Assembly: GCF_011927665.1 (NCBI RefSeq)
Contig: NZ_JAATJA010000003.1
Location: forward strand, 124,001 to 188,000
From: Desulfobaculum xiamenense
GTDB lineage: Bacteria; Desulfobacterota; Desulfovibrionia; Desulfovibrionales; Desulfovibrionaceae
Reading direction: 5' to 3'
Length of the DNA: 64,000 bases
The translations under genes were made by a program, and so were the position numbers. Positions 52,359 through 59,945 of this stretch are shown here, piece by piece. The first letter of the stretch is position 1. Each line of letters begins with the position of its first letter. The notes under the pieces are model-generated. The model was not told where the DNA came from and did not search any database. It was given only the letters and a program-made list of their open reading frames with translations.

Positions 52359-52392
52359 GCCCCCGCACGCCCGACGAGGGGCGGACGGGGGC
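52359..52392 (-). promoter_or_regulatory. Stem-loop between pstS and pstC
   Basis: Minus strand GCCCCCGTCCGCCC and GGGCGTGCGGGGGC pair at 13 of 14 positions around a CTCGTC loop. No T tract. Such stems after binding-protein genes raise pstS mRNA relative to the permeases. Confidence 0.7.
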
Positions 52393-52439
52393 TTTCCATT
52401 CATGCCGAGACGCCGCGTCGTGGGCGTCCCGTGATCATC

Positions 52440-53252
52440 CTAGTAGAGGGGAACGTACCCGGCGTCCTTGACGTGCACCTGACCCTGACGGGGGTTCAGC
52501 AGATACATGACGAACTTGGCCAGTTCGCCCTCAGGCCAACCGTTGGTGAAGATGTAGAGGTAGCGGGCGATGGGATACTTGCCGCTGGCAGCGGTCTCGG
52601 GATTGCCTTCGATACCGCTGACCTTGAGTGCCTTGGTGGAGGCGTCGAGGTAGCCGTAGCCGATGTAGCCGATGGCGTAGCGGTTCTTGGACACGGCCTG
52701 CACCACCGCGCCGTTGGAGGCCTGAAGTAGCGCTCCGGCGAACACGCGGTCCTTGTGCATGATCTTCTCTTCCCACGTCTCGTAGGTGCCAGAGGACGTG
52801 TCGCGGGAGATGACCACGATCTCCTTGTCAGGTCCGCCCAGTTCCTTCCAGTTGGTGATCCGTCCGGCGAAGATGTCGCGAAGCTGCGTGTCGGAGAGAT
52901 CGGCGACAGGGTTCGTGGGGTGAACCACCGGCACCAGCGCGTCGATACCCACGGCAAAGGGCACGGGGTAGACGCCCTTCTCCATGGCCAGCGTCACTTC
53001 CTTGCCCTTCATGAAACGCGAGGCCATGGCGATGTCCGTGGTGCCGTCGATGATGGCTTTGATGCCGTTACCGGAACCGCCGCCGGAGACGGAGATGTCC
53101 ACGTCGGGATTGGCCTTCATGTAGGCCTCCACGCTCTTCTGCATGATGGGCAGCACCGTGGTGGAGCCCTTGACCGTCAGGCTTTCGGCCCACGCGCCCT
53201 GCGCCACGAGCAGCACCATGAATGCCGCTACGAGAAGCTGTCTGATCCGCAT
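52440..53252 (-). CDS. pstS: Phosphate-binding protein PstS
   Basis: 270 residues with a Sec signal (RQLLVAAFMVLLVAQGAWA). The mature part begins SLTVKGSTTVLPIMQKSVEAY and has SVSGGGSGNGIKAIIDGTTDIAMASR, the phosphate-binding serines and glycines, and NWKELGGPDKEIVVISRDTSSGTYE. High-affinity periplasmic phosphate binding. ATG 53252 has GGAGGAAAGCG; upstream ATGs at 53279 and beyond are less likely. A complete Pho promoter lies upstream. Confidence 0.96.
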   Translation of the reverse strand: MRIRQLLVAAFMVLLVAQGAWAESLTVKGSTTVLPIMQKSVEAYMKANPDVDISVSGGGSGNGIKAIIDGTTDIAMASRFMKGKEVTLAMEKGVYPVPFAVGIDALVPVVHPTNPVADLSDTQLRDIFAGRITNWKELGGPDKEIVVISRDTSSGTYETWEEKIMHKDRVFAGALLQASNGAVVQAVSKNRYAIGYIGYGYLDASTKALKVSGIEGNPETAASGKYPIARYLYIFTNGWPEGELAKFVMYLLNPRQGQVHVKDAGYVPLY

Positions 53253-53314
53253 CGCTTTCCTCCAGAAGGTTTGTTTCATGAGCGTGACGATCCGAAAATG
53301 ATCGTCGCATCGTC

Positions 53315-53370
53315 TAGATAGAAACCGCAGGTTACGGGCAGGTGACGGCAGGCTTGAAAGCGTGTGACAT
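53315..53370 (-). promoter_or_regulatory. Pho box array and -10 of the pstS promoter
   Basis: Minus strand: ATGTCAC (53370-53364), a degenerate unit, CCGTCAC (53348-53342), CCGTAAC (53337-53331), all in 11-bp phase with 4-base spacers. Ten bases further is TATCTA (53320-53315), the -10. PhoB sites replace the -35, as expected. Confidence 0.82.
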
Positions 53371-53467
53371 GTCGACGGGAAAAAGAAAGGCTGCGGAAAT
53401 CGGCCCATCATACCACAGAGATGGGAACTCGAATATGGCCGATGCCAGCGCCCGCCGCGCGGACGCG

Positions 53468-53501
53468 AAAAGGCCCGCCGCGATGTCGCGACGGGCCTTT
53501 T
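53468..53501 (-). terminator. Terminator of the amino-acid transporter operon
   Basis: AAAAGGCCCG and CGGGCCTTTT with an inner CGCG-ATGT-CGCG stem, 28 bases after the asparaginase-like stop; T tract on the minus strand. Confidence 0.9.
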
Positions 53502-53529
53502 GGATGCGAGATGTCGCGCCGGAGCGCGG

Positions 53530-54015
53530 CTAGCCGAGGGTTTCGAACTCGCCCTTCTGACGGTTCTTGCGCACGTTGTCCCAGCTGAAGATCTTGCCGT
53601 TCATGGTGATGTAGCTGCCGCGCGGCAAGAGCTGCACGGCGGAGAAGGCACAGCCGAGGTTGAACATGGCGTCGGAGTTGACGAAGGAGTACGGCACCAT
53701 GGCTCCGAGGAGCACCACGGTCTTGTCCGTGACGGCCCGGCCGATGACGGCGGCCGTGTCGGCCATGGTATCCGTGCCGTGGGTAATGACGACCTTGTCC
53801 TCGGGACAGGCGCGCACCCGATCGAGAATAAGCTGGCGATCGGCATCGACCATGTGCAGGCTATCCTTGAGCATCACGGTTTCGATGGCGACCTCGGCAG
53901 TGCACTTGGCCTGCCGAAGAATGTCGGCGATGTGGGTCTTGGTGAAGACAAGCTCACCGTCGAGCTGGTTGTATTCCTTGTCCAGCGTTCCGCCGGTGAC
54001 GAGAATGCGGATCAT
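53530..54015 (-). CDS. Single-domain asparaginase-like protein
   Basis: 161 residues. It matches only the N-terminal domain of L-asparaginase: ILVTGGTLDKEYNQ with the nucleophile-type Thr, VVITHGTDTMADTA with the second Thr-Asp pair, and VVLLGAMVPY. Full asparaginases are about 330 residues with a C-terminal domain absent here, though single-domain family members exist. It may hydrolyse or sense asparagine/aspartate. ATG 54015 has AGGAGG, 17 bases after the permease gene; last gene of the transporter operon. Confidence 0.88.
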   Translation of the reverse strand: MIRILVTGGTLDKEYNQLDGELVFTKTHIADILRQAKCTAEVAIETVMLKDSLHMVDADRQLILDRVRACPEDKVVITHGTDTMADTAAVIGRAVTDKTVVLLGAMVPYSFVNSDAMFNLGCAFSAVQLLPRGSYITMNGKIFSWDNVRKNRQKGEFETLG

Positions 54016-54032
54016 GCCCGATTCCTCCTGGG

Positions 54033-55829
54033 TTACATCTGCAGGCGCGCCGCGTCTGGCGACAGCCTGCGTTCCAGCCGGTTGGCATACACGCTCATCG
54101 TGTAGCAGCACACGAAGTACAGGAAGGCCACGGTGGTGTAAATCTCGAAGGAGTAGACCATGAGCCGGTTATCCAGCCCCTGGGCCACGAAGGTCAGTTC
54201 GAGAACGCCAATGACGTAGGCCAGCGAGGTATCCTTAAAGATGGCGATGAACTGGCCCACGATGGCCGGAATCATCTGCTTGAGAGCCTGCGGCAGAATG
54301 ATCTTGCGCATGGTCTGCCAGTAGCCGAGGCCCGTGGACAGCGCGGCCTCGAACTGCCCGGCGGGCAGGTTCTCGATGCCGGAGCGCACGATCTCGGCGA
54401 GGTACGCGCCGGTGAAGATGGTCAGGGCCAGCGTGGCGCTCCAGAACACATCCAGATACGCGCCGGTAAGGATCGGAATGAAGAAGTAGATCCAGAAGAT
54501 GACCATGATGAGCGGGTTGCCGCGGATGACCTCGATGTAGATCAGGCTCGGAATGCGAAACAGCACGTTCTTCGACGTGCGCCCAAGTCCCACCACGATG
54601 CCGATGAAGAAGCTCACCGAGATCGCGATGACCGCCATGAGCACGGAATACGACAGGCCGCCAAGCCCCCAGAACAGTTCGTTGGGATTGCCGTGGGGGA
54701 AACGCCAGATCAGGAGCAGCGGCAGGCTGTTGCCGATGACTTCCCAGTTGTAGTCATACAGGCCCACGCCAATGCGGTACACGAGGTAGCCCATGGCGCC
54801 GACGAACAGCGCCTTGAGCGCGAACACGACGCCGCGCCAGCACAGGGCCACGGTCCGATTGAGCGCGGCGCGCCCGGCCGAGTAGCTCGCACCGCCGAGG
54901 CGGCGTTCGCGCTGGCGCTTGCGCATGTGCCGACGCACCGGCCGGGTGAGCACGCGGATGCCGAGCGCGAGGGGATCGAGGAACAGGCCGAGGATGCGCT
55001 CCGGCATGCTGACGCGTCCGTCCGGGCTGATGCGCAGGCGCAGGTTCACGGCATTGAGCACCGCGGAGATGACCAGCGACAGGGACAGGTAGATCACGCT
55101 GGAGGCGGTGGACGCCTCGAAGCCCTTGAAGGTCAGGGACTCCACGTTCTGCATGGTCCACACCAGCTCAGACACGCCAACGACCATGGCCAGCGAGGAG
55201 TTCTTCATATTGTTGAGGAACTCGCTGCCAAGGGGCGGAATAATGGCGCGGAAGGCCACGGGCAGGATGATCTTCCACAGCACCTGCACGTAGGTGAGGC
55301 CGCTGGAATAGGCGGCTTCGAGAAGCCCGCGCGGGATGGACTGCAACCCGGCGCGGATGACCTCGGCCATGAAGGACGCGGTGTATATGGAGAGGCCAAG
55401 GGTGGCGCTCCAGAACTCGAAATTATGCGCGAACAGCCACTCGCGGATGTCCTCCGGCAGGGCCAGGGGCAGCGCGAAGTACCAGAAGAAGAGCTGGACC
55501 AGAAGCGGCGTGTTGCGGAAGAACTCCACACAGGCAGTGGAAAACAGGTAGGCGGGCTTGAAGGTGGACACCCGCATGAGGCCGAAGGCCGTACCAAGCG
55601 AAAGCGCGATGGCGGAACTGATGAGCGTGATCTCGATGGTGACCTGCAAGCCCTTGAACAGCAACAGGCCCATGTGTTCGCCATAGGTCTCGTTGGTGAC
55701 GAAGAGCACGCTCCAGTCGAACTTGTAGCCGAATTCGAAGACGAATCCCCAGTAGTAGACCATCCCCGCAACGAGCGTGAACAGGGAGAGGTACTGCACC
55801 CAGGGCTTTTCCATCCAGTATCTGATCAT
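54033..55829 (-). CDS. Fused double permease of a polar amino-acid ABC transporter
   Basis: 598 residues carrying two HisM/GltJ-K permease domains in one chain. Domain 1 (about 50-270) has the EAA loop EAAYSSGLTYVQVLWKIILP; domain 2 (about 380-590) has EAALSTGLGYWQTMRKIILPQAL. A charged cytoplasmic linker of about 60 residues (RRHMRKRQRERRLGG) joins them. Usually two genes (gltJ and gltK); fusion fixes the heterodimer. Works with the binding protein at 55918 and the ATPase at 56827. The substrate is probably glutamate/aspartate or glutamine. Confidence 0.93.
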   Translation of the reverse strand: MIRYWMEKPWVQYLSLFTLVAGMVYYWGFVFEFGYKFDWSVLFVTNETYGEHMGLLLFKGLQVTIEITLISSAIALSLGTAFGLMRVSTFKPAYLFSTACVEFFRNTPLLVQLFFWYFALPLALPEDIREWLFAHNFEFWSATLGLSIYTASFMAEVIRAGLQSIPRGLLEAAYSSGLTYVQVLWKIILPVAFRAIIPPLGSEFLNNMKNSSLAMVVGVSELVWTMQNVESLTFKGFEASTASSVIYLSLSLVISAVLNAVNLRLRISPDGRVSMPERILGLFLDPLALGIRVLTRPVRRHMRKRQRERRLGGASYSAGRAALNRTVALCWRGVVFALKALFVGAMGYLVYRIGVGLYDYNWEVIGNSLPLLLIWRFPHGNPNELFWGLGGLSYSVLMAVIAISVSFFIGIVVGLGRTSKNVLFRIPSLIYIEVIRGNPLIMVIFWIYFFIPILTGAYLDVFWSATLALTIFTGAYLAEIVRSGIENLPAGQFEAALSTGLGYWQTMRKIILPQALKQMIPAIVGQFIAIFKDTSLAYVIGVLELTFVAQGLDNRLMVYSFEIYTTVAFLYFVCCYTMSVYANRLERRLSPDAARLQM

Positions 55830-55855
55830 GGGGCAACCGGTCTCTTTTGAAGATG

Positions 55856-55883
55856 CATGAGCCCGGAGGGCTCCGGGCTCATG
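55856..55883 (-). promoter_or_regulatory. Stem-loop between binding protein and permease
   Basis: CATGAGCCCGGA and TCCGGGCTCATG form a perfect 12-bp stem with a GGGC loop, no T tract, 34 bases after the binding-protein stop. A likely segmental-stability element. Confidence 0.7.
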
Positions 55884-55917
55884 CGGTTGGTCACATTGCG
55901 GTGAACGACGGATCAGC

Positions 55918-56745
55918 CTACGGCCACATCTCGATCTTCTCGGTCATCGGGAAGGCGTACGGGGTGTCGGGGCCGTACCACTTGTTGTAGATGTTCATGT
56001 AGGTGCCATCGCTCCACATGTCCTGCAGGGCGAAGTTGACGGCGTCACGCAGCTTGGACTCGTCCTCGGGCAGGCCGATGCCGTAAGGCTCGTCGGAGAA
56101 GAACTCGCCCACCAGCTCGTACTTGCCCGGCTCCTTGGCGGCGTAGCCGAGAAGGATGGTGGAGTCGGTGGTGAAGCCCTGCACACGGCCCATCTTCAGG
56201 GCGTTGAACGCGGAGGCGTAGTCCTGGAAGGAGATGACGTTCTTCTCGTAGTTGGGATCGCCAAGCTTCTTCAGAAGAGCCTTGATGTTCAGCTCGGACG
56301 TGGTACCCTGGGTGGTGGCGATCTTCTTGCCAACGAAGTCGTTCCAGGTGGTCATGGTGCCCTTCTTGGCGAGGACCTTCTGGCCGTCGAAGAAGTAGGT
56401 GATGGAGAAGTCGATGGACTTATCGCGCTCACGCTTGTGGGTCATGTTGGCGACGGAAATGTCGATGCGGCCCTGCTGGAGGAACGCGATGCGGGTCTTG
56501 TCCGTCACAGCGACGCGCTCGAGCTGGCAGCCCATGCGCTTGGCGACTTCCTCGGCGACGTCCACGTCGAAGCCGACCCAGTTGTTGTTCTCGTCGTAGA
56601 ACGCACCGGGGATGGAGTTGGTCATGATGCCAGCGCGAAGGACCTTGTTCTTCTGGATGTTATCCCAAACGGATCCGGCAAAGGCTGCCTGAGCGGTAAA
56701 CAGGGCGGCCACGCAGGCCACGGCTACGAACTTCCACAGTTTCAT
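55918..56745 (-). CDS. Polar amino-acid ABC transporter binding protein
   Basis: 275 residues, SBP_bac_3 family. Sec signal (KFVAVACVAALFTAQAAFA), then KVLRAGIMTNSIPGAFYDENNNWVGFD, the TDKTRIAFLQQGRIDISVANMTHKRERDKSIDFS loop with the ligand Arg, and FALQDMWSDGTYMNIYNKWYG at the end. Resembles glutamate/aspartate or glutamine binding proteins (GltI/GlnH). GGAGGAAGGG precedes the ATG. Middle of the four-gene operon. Confidence 0.93.
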   Translation of the reverse strand: MKLWKFVAVACVAALFTAQAAFAGSVWDNIQKNKVLRAGIMTNSIPGAFYDENNNWVGFDVDVAEEVAKRMGCQLERVAVTDKTRIAFLQQGRIDISVANMTHKRERDKSIDFSITYFFDGQKVLAKKGTMTTWNDFVGKKIATTQGTTSELNIKALLKKLGDPNYEKNVISFQDYASAFNALKMGRVQGFTTDSTILLGYAAKEPGKYELVGEFFSDEPYGIGLPEDESKLRDAVNFALQDMWSDGTYMNIYNKWYGPDTPYAFPMTEKIEMWP

Positions 56746-56826
56746 CCCTTCCTCCATGCAATGAATAGTGTGAGATTCCGATTGCAAAACCAGCCGAAAC
56801 AAAAAACCTGACCCCGGGCGAAAGCC

Positions 56827-57555
56827 CTAGTGGGTCAGGATCTTGCTGAGGAAATCCTTGGTGCGGTCGTTCTGCGGGTTCGAGAAGAACTCGTGGGGCG
56901 TGTTTTCCTCGATGAGCACACCGCCGTCCATGAAGATGATACGATCCGCGACCTCGCGGGCGAATCCCATCTCGTGCGTGACGCAGACCATGGTCATTCC
57001 TTCACGGGCCAGGGTCTTCATCACGTCGAGCACCTCGTTGATCATTTCCGGGTCCAGAGCCGAGGTCGGCTCGTCGAAGAGCATGATGCGGGGCTTCATG
57101 GCCAGTCCGCGAGCGATGGCGACACGCTGCTGCTGACCGCCGGAAAGCTGGCAGGGGAAATGCCCGGCCTTGTCGGGGATGTTGACCTTGGCCAGAAGCT
57201 GCATGGCCAGATCCTCGGCGTCGCGCCGTTCCATCCCACGAACCATGATCGGCGCGAGGGTGATGTTGTCGAGCACCGTCATGTGCGGATAGAGGTTGAA
57301 CTGCTGGAAGACGAAGCCGACTTCCGCGCGCAGCATGGTCAGGTTCGTCTTGGGGTCGTTGACGTTATGGCCGTCGACGACGATGTCGCCCTTCTGGATG
57401 GGTTCGAGCCTGTTGATGCAGCGGATCAGCGTGCTCTTGCCCGAGCCGCTGGGACCGCACACAACGACGACCTCCCCCTCCTTGATGTGCAGGTTGATGT
57501 CCTGCAGGACATTGAAGTCGCCATACCATTTGTTGACACGGCTGAAACGAATCAA
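56827..57555 (-). CDS. Polar amino-acid ABC transporter ATP-binding protein (TTG start)
   Basis: 242 residues, GlnQ/GltL type. Walker [11 protein letters not shown]-loop [14 protein letters not shown], signature [15 protein letters not shown], Walker [28 protein letters not shown]. The homology begins [19 protein letters not shown] at 57555 is preceded by TGGAGG at 6 bases, better than the upstream TTG at 57588. First gene of the operon and next to its promoter. Confidence 0.94.
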   Translation of the reverse strand: MIRFSRVNKWYGDFNVLQDINLHIKEGEVVVVCGPSGSGKSTLIRCINRLEPIQKGDIVVDGHNVNDPKTNLTMLRAEVGFVFQQFNLYPHMTVLDNITLAPIMVRGMERRDAEDLAMQLLAKVNIPDKAGHFPCQLSGGQQQRVAIARGLAMKPRIMLFDEPTSALDPEMINEVLDVMKTLAREGMTMVCVTHEMGFAREVADRIIFMDGGVLIEENTPHEFFSNPQNDRTKDFLSKILTH

Positions 57556-57613
57556 GAAGAGCCTCCAGAAACTGTTTTGCCTCCCCAAAAGGGGAAACGA
57601 GTTTCAATACCAG

Positions 57614-57642
57614 AGTATAATGTGCGTCGCAACATGCCGCAA
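57614..57642 (-). promoter_or_regulatory. Candidate promoter of the amino-acid transporter operon
   Basis: Minus strand TTGCGG, 17 bases, TATACT (5 of 6 to consensus). 59 bases before the ATPase start. Confidence 0.6.
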
Positions 57643-57689
57643 AGCATGCATGACGTGCGCATTTTTCGCCTTCAACGGATTCGTGGCAA

Positions 57690-58730
57690 CTACAGGCATT
57701 CGCCGAGCACGTCCCGGATATCGGCGGCAAATGCCGATACGTCTTCCGGTGTCGTGTCGAACGAGGTCATCCAACGGACCTCTACTGTCTCCTCATCCCA
57801 GACATAAAAGAAGGATCGCTTCTGCAAAGGCTCCACGGCCTCGCGCGGAATGCGCGCGAACACGGCGTTGGTCTCCACAGGGCACGTCAGCTCAAGGCCG
57901 GGCACGTCGCGAACGCTGTCCGCCAGAAGCCGCGCCATGGCGTTGGCGCTACGAGCGTTGTCGAGCCACAGCCCATCGGTGAGATAGGCCTCGAACTGGG
58001 CCGCGATGAAGCGCATCTTGCTGTGCAACTGCATGCACTGCTTGCGTACGTAGGGGAAGTCTCCGACAAGGGAGGAATCGAAGAGGACCACGGCTTCGCC
58101 GAACATGAGGCCGTTCTTGGTACCACCGAAGGACAGCGCGTCCACCCCGGCCCGCACGGAGATGTCCGCGAGGGAACACCCGAGGGCCGCAGCGGCGTTG
58201 GCGAGACGAGCGCCATCCATATGGACCAGAAGACCATGATCGTGGGCGAAATCAGCGATGGCCCGGATGTCGTCCAGGCTGTAGACTGTGCCGAATTCCG
58301 TGGCCTGTGTGAGGGTCACCACGCGCGGCTGCGAGCTGTGCTGGAAGCCAAGGTGGTGCAGTTTCGGAGCGATGCCCTCCGGCGTGATTCTGCCGTCCAC
58401 CGAGGGAACGGGCAGGAGCTTGGAACCCGAAACGCATTCGGGCGCACCGCATTCGTCCACGTTCGCATGTGCGCAGTCCGCGCAGATGATACCGTGGAAC
58501 GAACGCCGCATGGCCGAGAGCGCCGAGACGTTCGCGCCGGTCCCGTTGTAGACGAAGAAGACATGCGCGTTCGGTCCGAACGTGTCGCGAAACGCCCGTT
58601 GGGCGGACGCGGTGATCGGATCGTCGCCATAGGCCACGCAGTGGCCCGCATTGGCGCGCGTCAACGCTTCCATCACGCGGGGATGGACGCCGGAGTTGTT
58701 GTCGCTTGCGAAGGTTTTGCCGCCTAGCAT
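57690..58730 (-). CDS. Low-specificity threonine aldolase-type PLP enzyme
   Basis: 346 residues, fold type I. SDNNSGVHPRVMEAL near the N-terminus, YGDDPITASAQRAF, VYNGTGANVSALSAM, HMDGARLANAAAALG with the PLP Asp, and the Schiff-base Lys in LSFGGTKNG. Cleaves L-threonine or allo-threonine to glycine and acetaldehyde. ATG 58730 begins the homology with AGGA upstream; the open frame upstream to 59090 is leader. A separate unit upstream of the amino-acid transporter on the same strand. Confidence 0.93.
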   Translation of the reverse strand: MLGGKTFASDNNSGVHPRVMEALTRANAGHCVAYGDDPITASAQRAFRDTFGPNAHVFFVYNGTGANVSALSAMRRSFHGIICADCAHANVDECGAPECVSGSKLLPVPSVDGRITPEGIAPKLHHLGFQHSSQPRVVTLTQATEFGTVYSLDDIRAIADFAHDHGLLVHMDGARLANAAAALGCSLADISVRAGVDALSFGGTKNGLMFGEAVVLFDSSLVGDFPYVRKQCMQLHSKMRFIAAQFEAYLTDGLWLDNARSANAMARLLADSVRDVPGLELTCPVETNAVFARIPREAVEPLQKRSFFYVWDEETVEVRWMTSFDTTPEDVSAFAADIRDVLGECL

Positions 58731-58953
58731 ACGTCCTGTTTGTCTTGGGAATCGAAAGTGTTGCGTCGAATCGAAGGGCCATGTGTACTCGGAATCATCC
58801 CCGAGGTAAAGCCACCCGCCTCCCGATTTACGCCGTTCACGGATTGAGCTGCCGCTCGCCCGGCAAAAAGATTCCATTGCGCCGGGATGTTGCGCGCTTT
58901 CAATTTCGAAAGGCGCACCTATCGAAAAACTCGGAGAAATGCGCACGATCATG

Positions 58954-58986
58954 AAAAAGGGCGGCGATTCGCGAGAATCGCCGCCC
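58954..58986 (-). terminator. Terminator of the two-receiver regulator gene
   Basis: 12-bp stem GGGCGGCGATTC / GAATCGCCGCCC, GCGA loop, then TTTTT on the minus strand; 25 bases after the stop. Confidence 0.92.
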
Positions 58987-59011
58987 CTGAAAACGCTTTG
59001 GCAACGCAGGA

Positions 59012-59824
59012 CTACTTCCTGCGCAGCTCCTGACATTCGTTGAGTTCCTTCACCAGCTCCACCATTTCCATGGTCTGATTCACCCGCCACGAGAATTCCT
59101 CGGCGGAGAAGGGCTTAGCCAGGAAGTCGTTGGCTCCGAGCTTGAGGAACTTCGCCGTCATGGCCGATCCACCCGCTCCGGAAATGCCCACGATGGCCAG
59201 CGAATCCTTCTTGTGCGCCTTACGCAACTCACCGCACAGCGTGAAGCCGTCCATGCGCGGCATCTCCCAGTCCGTCACCACGAGGCGCAGGTCCGGAGTG
59301 GCGGCGACAACCTCCAGCGCCTCCTGCCCGTCCCCAGCCTCCAGCACCTGAAAATTCTGGATTTCGAGCAGGTTGCGAACGAGATTTCTGGCCGCGCGGG
59401 AGTCGTCCACCACAAGCGCCTTGAGAAACTGGTTCTTGAACAGGCGGGACAGGGAATCCACCACGCTGTCGAGCACCACGATGCTCTCCTTGAGCACGTA
59501 GTCGGCCACGTTGCGCTCAAGCAGGCTGTCGCGCACCTCGTCGTGGAAGGTCGCCGTAAGCACGATGCTCGGCAATCCATAGGACATGGTGAGATCGACA
59601 GCCTCGCCGTCCGGGGCGTCCGGCAGATTGAGGTCCACCACGGCCACGAAGAGTTCCTCACGCATCTCGGCGATGATGCTCTTGGCCTCCTCCAGCGTCC
59701 CGGCCCAGACCGTGCTGAAGTTCGTCACCCCCTCGATGTGGCGGGAGATGATCTTAGCCTGCACATTGCTGTCCTCGATGACGAGCACCCGCATCGCGGG
59801 CGAAACTTCCGTATCCTGAACCAT
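59012..59824 (-). CDS. Two-receiver response regulator without output domain
   Basis: 270 residues. Two CheY-like receivers: first (about 11-125) with VIEDSNVQ, VAVVDLNLPDAPDG and LKES; second (about 135-255) with LVVDDSRAARNL, VVTDWEMPRMDG, the GISGAGG loop and the LAKPFS lysine. Both have the phospho-Asp; the first has Glu for Lys neighbours (LKESI). There is no DNA-binding or enzymatic output, so it likely acts by protein contact. AAGGGG precedes the ATG. No kinase is adjacent on the same transcript. Confidence 0.9.
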   Translation of the reverse strand: MVQDTEVSPAMRVLVIEDSNVQAKIISRHIEGVTNFSTVWAGTLEEAKSIIAEMREELFVAVVDLNLPDAPDGEAVDLTMSYGLPSIVLTATFHDEVRDSLLERNVADYVLKESIVVLDSVVDSLSRLFKNQFLKALVVDDSRAARNLVRNLLEIQNFQVLEAGDGQEALEVVAATPDLRLVVTDWEMPRMDGFTLCGELRKAHKKDSLAIVGISGAGGSAMTAKFLKLGANDFLAKPFSAEEFSWRVNQTMEMVELVKELNECQELRRK

Positions 59825-59916
59825 GATTTCCCCTTCATCGGCGGTTTGGGCGCGTGCGCCCGGCCGGAATTGCGTATGGTCCCACCATCAGTCTATGCCA
59901 GATTTCACACGACAGG

Positions 59917-59945
59917 AAAAGACCGGTCATCCCTATCAGGGACCG
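59917..59945 (-). terminator. Possible terminator overlapping the amidase stop
   Basis: Minus strand GGTC..TCCCT-GAT-AGGGA..GACC stem followed by TCTTTTCC. It begins inside the last codons of the amidase gene. Imperfect stem, so moderate support. Confidence 0.5.
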
